NCBI GenBank assembly: GCA_025938035.1
Contig: JAICQE010000017.1
Location: 1-35,706 of the forward strand
DNA from: Vicinamibacteria bacterium
GTDB taxonomy: Bacteria > Acidobacteriota > Vicinamibacteria > Vicinamibacterales > UBA2999
Direction of reading: 5' to 3'
DNA: 35,706 bases
The position numbers and the translations under genes are program-made. This document shows positions 8,222 to 17,708 of the stretch, in pieces. Each line of letters opens with the position of its first letter. Position 1 is the first letter of the stretch. Below the pieces are notes generated by a model. That model had not been told where the DNA came from, searched no databases, and was given only the letters and a program-made list of their open reading frames with translations.

Positions 8222-9397
8222 GTGACGACGTCAATCCCGGCTGCGCGCCCGGCGCGCAAGGTCGCCCGCGCGCGAACCTGGCGTATCGTCGTCGCGGCGC
8301 TGCTGGCCGGCGTTGCCGTATGGCTCTTCGTCGCCAAGGCCTCGCCGCGGATGCCCGACTTCGAGGTCTACTGGCGCGCGGGTGCGCGGGCCGCAGCAGG
8401 CGAACCGCTCTATCGCCCGTCGGACGGGGAGTATCAGTTCAAATACTTCCCGGCCTTCGCGGTCATCGCGATTCCGCTGGGACTCATCCCGCTCGACGTG
8501 GCAAAGGCGCTGTGGTTCACGCTGTCGGTCTCGGCGCTGGCCGCGCTGTTGTCGCTGAACGCAGCGGTGCTGCCCTTTCGGCGGAAGCCGAAGTGGCTCC
8601 TGATCGCGGCGATGGTCGTCGGCCTTGGCAAGTACTACGCCGAAGATCTGGTGCTCGGCCAGATCAACACACTCGTCGCCCTTGTGGTGACCTGCGCGAT
8701 CGTGGCATTGCGTCGCGGCCAGGAGGCGCTTGCCGGCACCGCCGTTGCCGTCGCGATTGTCCTCAAGCCGTACGCGCTGATCCTCGCGCCCTGGATCATC
8801 GCGCGGCGTCGCTTGGGCGCAATCGCCGCGCTCGTTGCCGGATTGGTCCTCGCGTGGGCGCTTCCGGTGATGGTGTACGGCCTCGACGGCACGGAGGCGC
8901 TCCACCGCGACTGGTGGCGTACGGTGACGGCGACGACAGCCGGCACGCTCCTCCACTCCGACAACGTGTCGTTTGCCTCGATGTGGGGAAAGTGGCTGGG
9001 GAGCGGCTCCGCCGCAACCGCCCTGGCATCCGCCTCGTCGCTCGCGCTGCTGGCTGCGGCCGGCGCCGCGTTTCTACGCCGCACCAACGTCGCCAGGCCG
9101 GACGGGCTGGAGGCGGGGCTGCTCATGGCAATCACCCCGCTCATCTCGCCGCAGGGATGGGACTACGTCGTCATTCTGGCGACGACGGCGTTGGCCTATG
9201 TCGTCAACGACTTCGATCGGCTTCCGCGGGTGCTGCGCATGTTGACGATTGCCGCAATTGCCGCGATCGGCCTCAGCCTGTACGACCTACTCGGCAGGGA
9301 ACTCCTCTACGTGCTGCTCAATCTGTCGATCATCACCCTCGGCATGACGATCCTCATCGCCGCCCTGCTGACGCTGCGCATGCGGAAGCTGGCGTAG
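8222..9397 (+). CDS. GT87-like (DUF2029) membrane glycosyltransferase
   Basis: A 391-aa polytopic membrane protein with about ten hydrophobic segments. It has GT87 features: after the first segment the loop MPDFEVYWRAGARAAAGEPLYRPSDGEYQFKY (quoted in parts: PDFEVYWRAG and YQFKYFP), then GQINTLVALVVTCAIVALRR and VAIVLKPYALIL, the LKP turn typical of this family. Such enzymes transfer mannose or related sugars from polyprenyl-phosphate donors outside the membrane. The GTG start at 8222 lacks a Shine-Dalgarno but has a GACAAT box six bases upstream. The following methyltransferase starts within 3-21 bases, suggesting co-transcription. It is only distantly similar to the GT87-like gene at 1745. 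Confidence 0.8.
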   Translation: MTTSIPAARPARKVARARTWRIVVAALLAGVAVWLFVAKASPRMPDFEVYWRAGARAAAGEPLYRPSDGEYQFKYFPAFAVIAIPLGLIPLDVAKALWFTLSVSALAALLSLNAAVLPFRRKPKWLLIAAMVVGLGKYYAEDLVLGQINTLVALVVTCAIVALRRGQEALAGTAVAVAIVLKPYALILAPWIIARRRLGAIAALVAGLVLAWALPVMVYGLDGTEALHRDWWRTVTATTAGTLLHSDNVSFASMWGKWLGSGSAATALASASSLALLAAAGAAFLRRTNVARPDGLEAGLLMAITPLISPQGWDYVVILATTALAYVVNDFDRLPRVLRMLTIAAIAAIGLSLYDLLGRELLYVLLNLSIITLGMTILIAALLTLRMRKLA

Positions 9398-9399
9398 TC

Positions 9400-10164
9400 A
9401 TGGTACGGTTGAACCAGATGAGCGACGGAGCGAACGTCGACCGCAGGTTCGATCAGACCAGACACGCGTACGCGGCGAACGACCTCGAAGTCATCGAAGA
9501 AGCCCGGCGCTACAGCGACTTCATCTTTTCGATCTTCAAGCCTTTCATCGGCCGGCGGGTCCTGGAAGTTGGCGCTGGAATCGGCACCATGAGCCGCAAG
9601 CTCGTTCGCTCAGCGGATCTCGTGATCGGAATCGAGCCGAACGCCAACTGCGCCGCGCGGCTCGCGGCGGCCATGCGCTCCGAGCCAAAGTTCAGGATCG
9701 AACCACGTCACCTCGAGGAATGCGACCTGGGCGAGCTGCAGCAACACCGGCTCGATACGGTCTACTGCACCAACGTCCTCGAACATATCGAAGACGATGT
9801 GGCGGCGTTGAAGATGTTCAAGGGCGCCATCGTCCCGGGTGGCCACGTGTTGATTTACGTGCCGGCGATCCAGGCGGCGTACGGACCGATCGACGCGGAA
9901 CTCGGCCACCATCGGCGCTACTCGAAGCGCACGCTGGCGGCCGCCTTCGCGGCCGCGGACCTCGACCTGATCCGGCTCAGATACGCGAACCCGATCGGGC
10001 TGATCGGCTGGATGTACAACTCGCACATCGCGAAGGCGCGGCACCACAACCTCGCACAGGTGAGGCTGTTCGAACGCTTCGTGGCGCCGTGGGCCCTGCC
10101 GCTCGAACGATTGATCCCGCCGCCGATCGGCTCCTCGCTCGTCGCGATCGGACGTAAACCGTAG
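9400..10164 (+). CDS. Class I SAM-dependent methyltransferase
   Basis: A 254-aa soluble methyltransferase of the Methyltransf_11/23 kind. Motif I is VLEVGAGIGT at about 54-63, the acidic residue of motif II is in IGIEPN, and the post-motif CTNVLEHIEDD is typical. The segment LGHHRRYSKRTLAAAF is seen in methyltransferases found near polyprenyl-linked glycosyltransferases. The start is ATG 9400, two bases after the GT87-like stop. ATG 9418 in the same frame is an alternative, and TACGGT eight bases before it could be a -10 box. Its acceptor is unknown; the neighbour suggests a sugar or glycolipid. Confidence 0.85.
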   Translation: MVRLNQMSDGANVDRRFDQTRHAYAANDLEVIEEARRYSDFIFSIFKPFIGRRVLEVGAGIGTMSRKLVRSADLVIGIEPNANCAARLAAAMRSEPKFRIEPRHLEECDLGELQQHRLDTVYCTNVLEHIEDDVAALKMFKGAIVPGGHVLIYVPAIQAAYGPIDAELGHHRRYSKRTLAAAFAAADLDLIRLRYANPIGLIGWMYNSHIAKARHHNLAQVRLFERFVAPWALPLERLIPPPIGSSLVAIGRKP

Positions 10165-10177
10165 CCGTTCTGCGTGA

Positions 10178-10205
10178 CGCCTGACGCCTGAGGCCTGAGG
10201 CCTGA
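10178..10205. repeat. Heptamer array (GGCCTGA class)
   Basis: Four 7-base units, CGCCTGA, CGCCTGA, GGCCTGA and GGCCTGA, lie in the 47-base gap between the converging methyltransferase and alcohol dehydrogenase genes. The same class recurs at 20281-20308. Confidence 0.85.
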
Positions 10206-10211
10206 GCCCTC

Positions 10212-11381
10212 CTAATGCGGCTTCATCACCACCTTGATGCAGCCGTCCTTCTTGTCCCTGAACGTCCGGTACATCTCCGGCGCGCTGTCGAGCGACACCG
10301 TGTGCGTAACGACGAACGAGGGATCGATGTCACCCTTCTCGATGTGCTGCAGCAATCGTGGCAAGTACTTGTGGACGTGCGTTTGCCCCATCCGCAGCTT
10401 CAGTCCCTTGTTGAATGCCGCGCCCAACGGGACCTTGTCGACGAACCCGCCGTACACGCCGGGCACGGAGACGACGCCGCCCTTGCGGCAGGAGTTGATC
10501 GCCTGGCGGAGCGCGCTGGCGCGATCGGTCGCCATGAAGGTCATCGTCTTGGCCTTGTCGTACCAGTAATCGGCTTTGGCGCCGTGCGCTTCCATGCCGA
10601 CCGCGTCGATGCACGCATCGGGGCCGAGACCGCCCGTCAGATCCTTGAGCCGCTCGAACACATCGTCGTGCAATGAATCGAGCGTTTCGGCGCCCCCATC
10701 GACTGCCATCTGAAGGCGCTCGGGCACGGTATCGATGGCGATAACCCGCTTCGCGCCAAGCAGGAACGCACTGCGGATCGCAAACTGTCCCACCGGTCCG
10801 CATCCCCAGACGGCAATCGTCTCGCCGCCCGTGAGGTCGCAGTTCTCGGCCGCCATGTATCCGGTCGGGAAGATGTCGGTCAGAAAGAGAACCTGCTCGT
10901 CCGTGAGCGTCGCCGGCACCTTGAACGGACCGACATCAGCGTACGGCACCCGGGCATACTGCGCCTGGCCGCCGGCGTATCCACCCATCATGTGGGAATA
11001 ACCGAACAGGCCAGCCCCCGAAAACCCGTAAAGTTTTTCGGCCAACGCCGCGTTCGGATTCGAGTTGTCGCAGCAGGACCACAGGTCGTGCGTGCAGAAG
11101 AAGCAGCGCCCGCACGCGATCGGGAACGGGACGATCACCCGGTCCCCTTTCTGCAGGTTGCTCACGCCGGTGCCAACCTCGACGACCTCGCCCATGAACT
11201 CGTGGCCGAGGATGTCACCGGCCTGCATCGTCGGAATGAACCCATCGTAGAGGTGCAGGTCGGAGCCGCAGATTGCGGTCGACGTGATGCGGACGATGGC
11301 GTCGCGCGGATTGAGAATCGACGGGTCCGGCACATCCTCGACCGCGACGTGGTGCGTCCGCTCCCAGCAGACGGCCTTCAT
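10212..11381 (-). CDS. Zinc-dependent alcohol dehydrogenase (MDR superfamily)
   Basis: A 389-aa medium-chain dehydrogenase, close in type to the glutathione-independent formaldehyde dehydrogenase-like group. Catalytic zinc ligands are C38 (AICGSDLH) and H60/E61 (LGHEFMGE). Structural zinc cysteines are C90, C93, C96 and C104, with the classical 2-2-7 spacing. The nucleotide-binding Rossmann motif is [12 protein letters not shown]. The longer coenzyme domain, with [20 protein letters not shown], fits the formaldehyde-dehydrogenase-like subgroup. Its ATG overlaps the stop of the upstream SRPBCC gene (ATGA), so the two are translated together. The true substrate is not determined. Confidence 0.92.
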   Translation of the reverse strand: MKAVCWERTHHVAVEDVPDPSILNPRDAIVRITSTAICGSDLHLYDGFIPTMQAGDILGHEFMGEVVEVGTGVSNLQKGDRVIVPFPIACGRCFFCTHDLWSCCDNSNPNAALAEKLYGFSGAGLFGYSHMMGGYAGGQAQYARVPYADVGPFKVPATLTDEQVLFLTDIFPTGYMAAENCDLTGGETIAVWGCGPVGQFAIRSAFLLGAKRVIAIDTVPERLQMAVDGGAETLDSLHDDVFERLKDLTGGLGPDACIDAVGMEAHGAKADYWYDKAKTMTFMATDRASALRQAINSCRKGGVVSVPGVYGGFVDKVPLGAAFNKGLKLRMGQTHVHKYLPRLLQHIEKGDIDPSFVVTHTVSLDSAPEMYRTFRDKKDGCIKVVMKPH

Positions 11382-12211
11382 CGCCGTGTCCTCGCGGTGC
11401 GTCCGGACGGCTGTCCCTCCGTCGTCGGGATCTCACCGGTTTCGAGCAGCGCTTTGAACCGGCGCAAGTCCTCGCGAATCTGCAGACCCGGTTCCTCGCC
11501 CAGCAGCCACGCGATTGTCGAACCGAGCTTTCCGGCCGGCGGGTTGTATTGAAGGTGCACGCGCACTGCCGTGCCGTGGCTCGTCTCCGCGAAGTTCACC
11601 GATCCCGCGGTGGCAACCGTCGAGCCGTCCAGCGACTGCCAGCCGATAACCTTGTTTTCAACGTCGTTGATGATCCGCGCGTCCCACTCGACACGGGTGC
11701 CTGCCGGTCCCTTGGCCGCCCAGTGCGACACGCCTTCCTCGCGTATCGCCACCGACTCCAGATGACGCATGAATCGAGGAAGGTTTTCGAAATCGCGCCA
11801 GAACCGGTACACCTCCGCGATCGGGCGGTTGACGGTGACCGACTCCTCGACATGGATCCCGCGGCGGCCGCCCAGGCGGCGCCGTGTGTCGGAGCCGCGA
11901 TCCGCGATCACGCCCGTGCCGCGTTCGAATGCGTGGCCCTCGGCGTGGTTGACGCCCAGCGCCTGATACAGGTGGCAGTGCCCTGTGGCGCCGCGATACA
12001 TCAGCTCGCCCGCGGCGAGCGCGGCCATTCCGCCGCCGGCCGTCCTGCGCTTGATGGCGTAGGCAGCCAGCACGCCGCCGGCAATGAGCGACATCCAGCG
12101 CTCGATGCGCCCGACGTTCACCTGGCTGTTGATGTCTTCCGATTCGTGCCAGCCGAATGGCTGACTCCGGACTAAAGTCGGATCGATCCGCTGTTCAGTT
12201 GCGACCGCCAC
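11378..12211 (-). CDS. DUF2892-like + SRPBCC (cyclase/dehydrase-type) protein
   Basis: A 277-aa protein. Residues about 30-100 form a hydrophobic DUF2892-like part ([19 protein letters not shown] and [16 protein letters not shown]). The second half is a START-like SRPBCC ligand-binding fold, beginning at [28 protein letters not shown]. Two GTG codons compete. The one at 12211 is preferred because AGGAGG at 12217-12222 sits five bases upstream, while the same sequence abuts GTG 12217 and cannot serve it. It overlaps the alcohol dehydrogenase gene by ATGA. The pairing of these two families recurs in soil bacteria as I recall; a joint stress or detoxification role is only inferred. Confidence 0.85.
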   Translation of the reverse strand: MAVATEQRIDPTLVRSQPFGWHESEDINSQVNVGRIERWMSLIAGGVLAAYAIKRRTAGGGMAALAAGELMYRGATGHCHLYQALGVNHAEGHAFERGTGVIADRGSDTRRRLGGRRGIHVEESVTVNRPIAEVYRFWRDFENLPRFMRHLESVAIREEGVSHWAAKGPAGTRVEWDARIINDVENKVIGWQSLDGSTVATAGSVNFAETSHGTAVRVHLQYNPPAGKLGSTIAWLLGEEPGLQIREDLRRFKALLETGEIPTTEGQPSGRTARTRR

Positions 12212-12216
12212 GGCCA

Positions 12217-12222
12217 CCTCCT
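12217..12222 (-). promoter_or_regulatory. Shine-Dalgarno that decides the SRPBCC start
   Basis: AGGAGG on the minus strand, a perfect anti-16S match. It is five bases from GTG 12211 but touches GTG 12217, so it selects the shorter protein. Confidence 0.75.
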
Positions 12223-12335
12223 GTCATATTCGCGAACACGTCTGGTCGTACCGTTAATCGCGGAGCATGAGACGTACCGGAAAGGCATTCGTTCGGCGGT
12301 CACCCCGGATCGTCGCAGGGGGTAAGATCGATGTC

Positions 12336-13538
12336 ATGCATTTCATAGTTAAATCTGCCCGCAACTGCGTGCTCGGGGCCTTTGCCGCCGGCCTCTTCGC
12401 CGTCGCGGCGAGCGCTCAGGCACCTGGTCAGCCGTCACCGGGAGTCGCTGCGAGCGAGGCAAACCATTTCATCGAGACGCCGAAAGGGTGGGTTCACCCG
12501 CGAACGGCGTGGGGCGACCCCGACCTCGAGGGGACATGGCCGATTCCCGCTGGCATCAACCTGGTCCGCGGCCCGAATTCGTGTCCGGCGAACCCTCCGC
12601 GCGGCCGCGGGGCCGGTGCGGCAGCGCCCAACCCGAATACCCCGCCCCCGCCGCCGTGTGACCCGACCACACCGTTCTTGAGCGACGCGGAACACAAGGT
12701 CGTCATGGAGCGGTTCATGCGGCTCGAGAAGGAGGGCGACAACGCGACCCAGGCACTCGCTCGGGGCGACTTCGGTGCGGCACTCCAGGGCGGCGTCACC
12801 GATCCGCAGACGCCGTTGCGTCAGCGCTCGACGATCATGGACCCGCCGAATGGCCAGCTGCCGGAGCTCACAGAAGAAGGCCGGCGGCGATCAGCGCTGA
12901 TGCGGAGCAGCTGGTCGATCGGTCCCCAGGAAAAACAGATCTGGGATCATTGGACGGACTTCGACAGCTGGGACCGTTGTATCACCCGCGGCATGCCGAC
13001 ATCGATGATGGCCTACCGCTACAACAACGGCATCAAGATCTTCCAGGCGCCGGGCATGGTTGTCCTCAGCCTCGAGATGATCCATGAGGATCGCATCATC
13101 TATACCGACGGGCGGCCTCCGCTGAAGGCTGCGCACATGCACTACATGGGTGAGCCGCGCGGCCGCTGGGAAGGCAACACGCTCGTCGTCGAGACGACGA
13201 ACTACAAGCCGGGCCCCTCGGGCACGAACCTCGGCGTGTACGGTACGCCACCGGGAATTCCAGGGGGAAACCGCTGGCCGGTCAGCGAGCGGATGAAGAC
13301 GACAGAGCGGTTTACGCGCCTGAACAAGGATTACCTCCTGTACGAGATGAAAGTGGAAGATCCGGTGGTGATGACGCGGCCCTATACCGTGCGATACCCG
13401 ATCAAGCTCGACAACAACTATGAGTGGTGGGAATACGCCTGCCACGAGGGCAACCGGACGATTCGCGACTACATCAACTCGTCGCGCGCCGAGCGAGGCC
13501 TTCCGGTAGGCGACACCAACACGGTGCCGACACGTTAA
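12336..13538 (+). CDS. Exported protein of unknown function
   Basis: A 400-aa protein with a clear signal peptide (VLGAFAAGLFAVAASAQA, cleavage likely after SAQA). The mature part carries DPDLEGTWPIP near the N-terminus, a Pro-rich NPNTPPPPPC stretch, DHWTDFDSWDRCITRGMP, and GRWEGNTLVVETTNYKPG. This last signature marks a large paralogous family of secreted proteins in Acidobacteriota and relatives whose function I do not know. ATG 12336 is chosen over an upstream in-frame start at 12267 because it gives a proper signal peptide. A TAAGAT box lies seven bases upstream (12323-12328), so the mRNA may be leaderless. The stop overlaps the esterase start as TAATG. Confidence 0.82.
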   Translation: MHFIVKSARNCVLGAFAAGLFAVAASAQAPGQPSPGVAASEANHFIETPKGWVHPRTAWGDPDLEGTWPIPAGINLVRGPNSCPANPPRGRGAGAAAPNPNTPPPPPCDPTTPFLSDAEHKVVMERFMRLEKEGDNATQALARGDFGAALQGGVTDPQTPLRQRSTIMDPPNGQLPELTEEGRRRSALMRSSWSIGPQEKQIWDHWTDFDSWDRCITRGMPTSMMAYRYNNGIKIFQAPGMVVLSLEMIHEDRIIYTDGRPPLKAAHMHYMGEPRGRWEGNTLVVETTNYKPGPSGTNLGVYGTPPGIPGGNRWPVSERMKTTERFTRLNKDYLLYEMKVEDPVVMTRPYTVRYPIKLDNNYEWWEYACHEGNRTIRDYINSSRAERGLPVGDTNTVPTR

Positions 13539-15100
13539 TGAACGCCAGGACTGCACTCGTCATAATCGTCGCCGCCGCTGCGGCGTCCACCGTCACGACG
13601 CCGGCCGCGATTCCCGATCCGGTCAAGACGGACAGCGGACTGCTCACCGGCGAGACACTGAAATCGGGCGTACAGGTCTTCCGGGGCATCCCGTTCGGCG
13701 CTCCGCCGATCGGAGGTCTGCGCTGGCGGGAGCCACAGCCGGTCCAGAAATGGGAAGGCGTCCGCGAGGCGAAGTACTGGGGCAGCCCGTGCGTACAGAA
13801 TCCGGCACCGAACCGTCAGCCGGTCAACGTCACGATCGATCTGCCGGATTCACCGCAGCCGAGCGAGGACTGCCTGTACCTGAACGTCTGGACGCAGGCC
13901 AACCGCGCGAACGACCGGCGGCCGGTGATGGTCTGGATCTACGGCGGCGCCTACACCGAAGGCGGTGGCAACACCCCGCACAACGACGGCGAGAACCTCG
14001 CGAAGAAGGGTGTCGTCCTCGTGAACTTCAATTACCGCCTCGGGATCTTCGGCTTCTACGCGCACCCGGAGCTCACGAAGGAATCGCCTCACAGGGCCTC
14101 CGGGAACCAGGCGCTGGCGGACGCGATCGCTGCCCTGCGCTGGGTCAAGGCAAACATCGCCAACTTCGGCGGCGATCCCGACAACGTGACGATCTTTGGT
14201 GAATCCGCCGGCGCGGCCATCGTCGGCATGCTGAGCGGATCCCCGGTCGCGAAGGGCCTCTTCCACAAAGCGATCACCGAGAGCGGCGGGTGGATGGGCC
14301 TCGGAATGGGAGTCATGCGGACGCGCGAGCAGGCTGAGGCCGCCGCTGGTCCACGCGCCGGTGGTGCCGGGCGCGGCGGCCGCGGTCAGGGAGGTGCCGC
14401 TGCGCCGCCACAGGCGCCACCTGCGGCGCCCGCACCAGTGCCGCCGCTTGCCGAGCTGCGTGCCAGGAGTGCCGCCGAGATCAGGACAATGGGACTCGGC
14501 GGCGGGCAGCCGATCGTCGACGGATGGATCATTCCTGAGGACCTCTCGATCACCTTCGCGAATGGCAGACAGAATCCGGTCGACGTGATCGCCGGATTCA
14601 ACAAGGACGAGCACACGGGCTTCGGCGGCGCCGCCAACACCAACACCGCGCAGCGCGACGCGATGGCGTGGCACGCCCGCATCTTCGCGGAGAAGCAGAC
14701 GCAGCTCGGCCGGAAGGCGTACTTTTACGTGTTCACGCACGAGCCGCCGCACGAGCCGGGCGTCCCGAATCTGCGCGCCACGCACGCGGCGGAGATGGTC
14801 TACGTCTTCAACAACCTCCACGCCCCGCGGATGATTCCCGACCGCAGCTCGCCGAAGCTGGCAATGGAGTCGGCGCGGGACCGCGAGGTCGCGGACCAGA
14901 TGTCGTCGTACTGGGTCAACTTCGCGCGCACGGGCGATCCCAACGGCAGGAACCTGCCGAAATGGGATCGCTTCAAGGATCGCAACGCGCCACCGCACGT
15001 CATCGGGGAAATCAGGGAATATCCGAGCGCGGACGTGCTGAACAAGCTCGACGAGGCGTACGTGCAGAAGGTCCTCACCCCGCTCGGCATCAAGAAGTAG
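13538..15100 (+). CDS. Exported type-B carboxylesterase
   Basis: A 520-aa alpha/beta-hydrolase of the carboxylesterase/lipase type B family (PnbA-like). After a signal peptide come VFRGIPFGAPP, the family signature SEDCLYLNVW (109-118), the oxyanion-hole IYGGAYTEGGG and the nucleophile elbow GESAG with S223. The acid residue is likely in FNKDEHTGF and the histidine in ATHAAEMVYVFNN. A Gly/Ala/Pro low-complexity insertion (about residues 267-303; 14336-14446) interrupts the lid region. The ATG shares a base with the preceding stop (TAATG), so it is coupled to the unknown exported protein. It probably acts in the periplasm on ester substrates. Confidence 0.92.
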   Translation: MNARTALVIIVAAAAASTVTTPAAIPDPVKTDSGLLTGETLKSGVQVFRGIPFGAPPIGGLRWREPQPVQKWEGVREAKYWGSPCVQNPAPNRQPVNVTIDLPDSPQPSEDCLYLNVWTQANRANDRRPVMVWIYGGAYTEGGGNTPHNDGENLAKKGVVLVNFNYRLGIFGFYAHPELTKESPHRASGNQALADAIAALRWVKANIANFGGDPDNVTIFGESAGAAIVGMLSGSPVAKGLFHKAITESGGWMGLGMGVMRTREQAEAAAGPRAGGAGRGGRGQGGAAAPPQAPPAAPAPVPPLAELRARSAAEIRTMGLGGGQPIVDGWIIPEDLSITFANGRQNPVDVIAGFNKDEHTGFGGAANTNTAQRDAMAWHARIFAEKQTQLGRKAYFYVFTHEPPHEPGVPNLRATHAAEMVYVFNNLHAPRMIPDRSSPKLAMESARDREVADQMSSYWVNFARTGDPNGRNLPKWDRFKDRNAPPHVIGEIREYPSADVLNKLDEAYVQKVLTPLGIKK

Positions 15101-15994
15101 GTGCGAGAAGTGCGACGAGGAGCTGCAGTTGGTGCGTTGGCGCTGGCTGCCCTCCTCGCGCTCCAGCCGGCCGCCGGCCAGTCCAGACAATCCCCTCGCC
15201 TGCCGCAGTCCGTGCGGCTCTACGTTCTGGACGGCGGAACGCTCGAATCGGACCCCGTCCGTTATCGGCTGACAAAAGAAGAAATTTCGGCCGCACAGTT
15301 GTCCGTCACGGCATTCCTGATCGCGCATCCGAAGGGAACGCTGATGTGGGATACCGGCGCGATCGCGGACGACACATGGGCACCGAACGGTACGCCGGTG
15401 CGACGGCGCCTGGTCCTGTCCAATGGCCAGGAACGGATCGTCACCCTGCGCACCACGATGAAGGCGCAGCTTGCCGCGATCGGCTATGCGCCGTCCGACA
15501 TCACGTATCTTGCGCTCTCGCACTACCACTGGGATCACACGGCCAACGCCAATCAGTTCGTGAAGTCGACGTGGCTGGCGCGGCAGGTCGAGCGCGACGT
15601 GATGCTGCCCGAGAAGGTACCGGACCCGCCGCAGCCGTCGACGTTTGCGGAGCTGAGAAACGGAAAGACGGTCCTGATCTCAGGCGACGATCACGATGTC
15701 TTCGGCGACGGGACGGTGGTGATCAAGCTGTCGAAGGGGCACACGCCGGGACATCAGGTGCTGTTCGTCAGGCTCGCAAAGACCGGCGGCATCGTGCTTT
15801 CAGGCGACCTCTATCACTACCCGGAAGAGCGCACGCTCAACCGGCTGCCGACGTTCGAATTCGACATGGATCAAACACGCCAGTCACGTGAAGCGCTCGA
15901 GGTGTTCCTCAAGAAGACCGGTGCCCGGCTGTGGATTCAACACGACTTCACGGCAATGGCGAAGGTGCGGAAAGCGCCGGCGTTCTACGACTGA
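15101..15994 (+). CDS. Exported MBL-fold metallohydrolase
   Basis: A 297-aa metallo-beta-lactamase-fold hydrolase with an N-terminal signal peptide (VGALALAALLALQPAAGQS). The metal-binding HxHxDH motif is HYHWDH at 141-146. The later ligands are in KGHTPGHQ and LSGDLYHYPE, and the final His is probably in WIQHDF. This arrangement resembles the N-acyl-homoserine lactonase (AiiA-like) group. A lactonase role is possible but the family is broad. GTG 15101 follows the esterase stop directly. GTG 15110 (MRRGAAVGALA) has AGGTG at good distance and may be the true start. It is co-transcribed with the two genes before it. Confidence 0.88.
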   Translation: MREVRRGAAVGALALAALLALQPAAGQSRQSPRLPQSVRLYVLDGGTLESDPVRYRLTKEEISAAQLSVTAFLIAHPKGTLMWDTGAIADDTWAPNGTPVRRRLVLSNGQERIVTLRTTMKAQLAAIGYAPSDITYLALSHYHWDHTANANQFVKSTWLARQVERDVMLPEKVPDPPQPSTFAELRNGKTVLISGDDHDVFGDGTVVIKLSKGHTPGHQVLFVRLAKTGGIVLSGDLYHYPEERTLNRLPTFEFDMDQTRQSREALEVFLKKTGARLWIQHDFTAMAKVRKAPAFYD

Positions 15995-16111
15995 CGGTCG
16001 GTGTGAGCGGGCTGCGCCGGGCCGACGGCGTCAGGAACTTCGCACCAACCAGCGAAGATCCCTCGCACCGTCACAAACCTTCGAGTCCCGCCGTTATACG
16101 TGTAATCGTGG

Positions 16112-16618
16112 TTGCGATTGCCAACGCTTCAGACTCCTGAGCCGCAGGACGAAGTACTGAGGCTCTTTGCCGCCGAGGGGACGGCCGTCTACCGCTTCTG
16201 CCGCTCGATGCTCCGCACGGCGGACGAGGCCGAAGACGTCGTCCAGGACACATTCCTGAAGCTGCTCCGGCATCTGCAGTCCGGAGGCGACCGCAGCAAC
16301 TTGCGCGCATGGCTCTTCACCGTTGCGGCAAATGGCTGTCGCGACCGCATACGCACCCGCTCGCGATGGCTGCCGTGGAATGCCGAGGCCGACTCGCGAA
16401 CAGTGTCGCCGCAAGACGCGACCGGCGAGATCGCGTCGGCGAGGCAGGCGCTCGCCTCGCTCGCGCCGCGCGACCGCCTGCTGCTCTCGCTGCGCGCCCA
16501 TGGCCTGTCGTACGCAGAGATCGCCCGCGCCGCCGGCATCCAGCCGGTGTCCGTCGGGCGACTGCTCGCCCGTGCGGTCGATCGATGGAAGCGCCAGGTC
16601 GAAACACGCGGATCCTAG
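16112..16618 (+). CDS. ECF-type RNA polymerase sigma factor
   Basis: A 168-aa sigma-70 family factor of the extracytoplasmic function type. Region 2 runs VYRFCRSMLRTADEAEDVVQDTFLKLLRHL and includes the conserved DAEDVVQDTFL-like core; RAWLFTVAANGCRDRIR closes it. Region 4 is ALASLAPRDRLLLSLRAHG followed by the helix-turn-helix LSYAEIARAAGIQPVSVGRLLARAVDRWK. The start is uncertain: TTG 16112 or TTG 16118, with no Shine-Dalgarno but a TGTAAT box at 16101-16106. It is followed 12 bases later by an anti-sigma gene, so this is a sigma/anti-sigma pair controlling, at least, the ABC exporter downstream (inference). Confidence 0.93.
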   Translation: MRLPTLQTPEPQDEVLRLFAAEGTAVYRFCRSMLRTADEAEDVVQDTFLKLLRHLQSGGDRSNLRAWLFTVAANGCRDRIRTRSRWLPWNAEADSRTVSPQDATGEIASARQALASLAPRDRLLLSLRAHGLSYAEIARAAGIQPVSVGRLLARAVDRWKRQVETRGS

Positions 16619-16630
16619 AGGAGAACGATC

Positions 16631-17707
16631 GTGCGTTGCCTGACTGATGTCCAGATTCAACAGCTCGCGGACGGCGAGGCCGCGGCCGAACTCGCGGCGC
16701 ACGTGGAGAACTGCACGGGTTGCGCCGCGCGCCTGGACGAGCGGCGCCGCCTGATGGCCACGCTGGCGTCCACGATCCCGGCGGACGTGCCGCCCGTCGC
16801 GCTGGCGTCCCGCGTGCGCGCCGCGGTGCACGCGGCCGGTTCTGCCCGGGGCGCAACAGTGCTGCGGCCGTCGTGGGGCACGCGAAGGCCGCTGTGGGCG
16901 TCGGCCATCGCCACCGCCGCCGCCGCGGCAATCATCATGTTTGTGGTGCTGCCTCGAGTGGACGCGCCCGCCGCGCTGTCAGCAGCGCAGATTCTCGACC
17001 GCTCGCTCGAGCAGATGACCGGCGGCACCGGCGTCGAGCTACTCGAGTACGAACTCGTACTGTCATCGGATTACCGCGGGCGTATCGGTCTGGCGGATGG
17101 GCCCTATCGGATCGTCCAGCTGTTCGACCGCGGCAATCCTGCTCGATACAAGCTGTTGCAATTCGATCGCAACGATGTGCTGGTTGCGGCAACCGCGCAG
17201 GATCCTGCCCGCCGGCGCCGGACCGAGATGCATCGCATCGATGGCCGCAACTTCATCGTCCACGTCACGTCGCTCACTGGGCCGATGGCGTCGGCCCCCC
17301 AGTTGCTGCAGACGCAGGCCGCGGCCATGCTGCGTTTGATGCAAATCAATGCCGACGAGCACCTGCGCGTGGTCGAGGATTCGAGCGGCGTGCATTACGT
17401 CATCGAGCTGCCGGAGATGCCGGTCGCATCGACAGGCACGCCGCTCGTGCTCAGCCGCGCACGCGTCGACATCGACGGCGGCGATTTCCGCGTGCGCGAG
17501 TTCTTCGGGCGCGGCGCGATGCTTGGCGTGCCGTTCGAGGTCTCTTTCAGGTTGATCAGGCAGATTAAGGCTGCCAGCCTCGCGCCCGGCGAGTGGGAGA
17601 TCGAGCAGCGGCCGGATGACGTGGTGATTGAGGGCGAGAGCACCGGAGAGGCGGACGACTCGATAACAGTGGTGCTGCGGGAGCTTGCCAGGATGCAAGG
17701 ACGCTGA
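16631..17707 (+). CDS. Zinc-finger anti-sigma factor with exported domain
   Basis: A 358-aa single-pass membrane protein. The cytoplasmic N-terminus carries the zinc anti-sigma motif H24-x3-C28-x2-C31 (HVENCTGC), followed by a transmembrane helix at about 88-108 (LWASAIATAAAAAIIMFVV). A 250-residue exported domain follows. That domain reads YRIVQLFDRGNPARYKLL, later YVIELPEMP and VSFRLIRQI, and is mostly beta, reminiscent of LolA/RseB-like folds, but I cannot confirm this. GTG 16631 has AGGAGA nearby. It probably holds the ECF factor at the membrane and senses an envelope signal. Confidence 0.85.
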   Translation: MRCLTDVQIQQLADGEAAAELAAHVENCTGCAARLDERRRLMATLASTIPADVPPVALASRVRAAVHAAGSARGATVLRPSWGTRRPLWASAIATAAAAAIIMFVVLPRVDAPAALSAAQILDRSLEQMTGGTGVELLEYELVLSSDYRGRIGLADGPYRIVQLFDRGNPARYKLLQFDRNDVLVAATAQDPARRRRTEMHRIDGRNFIVHVTSLTGPMASAPQLLQTQAAAMLRLMQINADEHLRVVEDSSGVHYVIELPEMPVASTGTPLVLSRARVDIDGGDFRVREFFGRGAMLGVPFEVSFRLIRQIKAASLAPGEWEIEQRPDDVVIEGESTGEADDSITVVLRELARMQGR

Positions 17708-17708
17708 G

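Noticed and set aside
13850..15538. A 562-codon minus-strand frame opposite the esterase and MBL genes
   Set aside because: It is antisense to two genes with clear catalytic motifs and shows only shadow composition.
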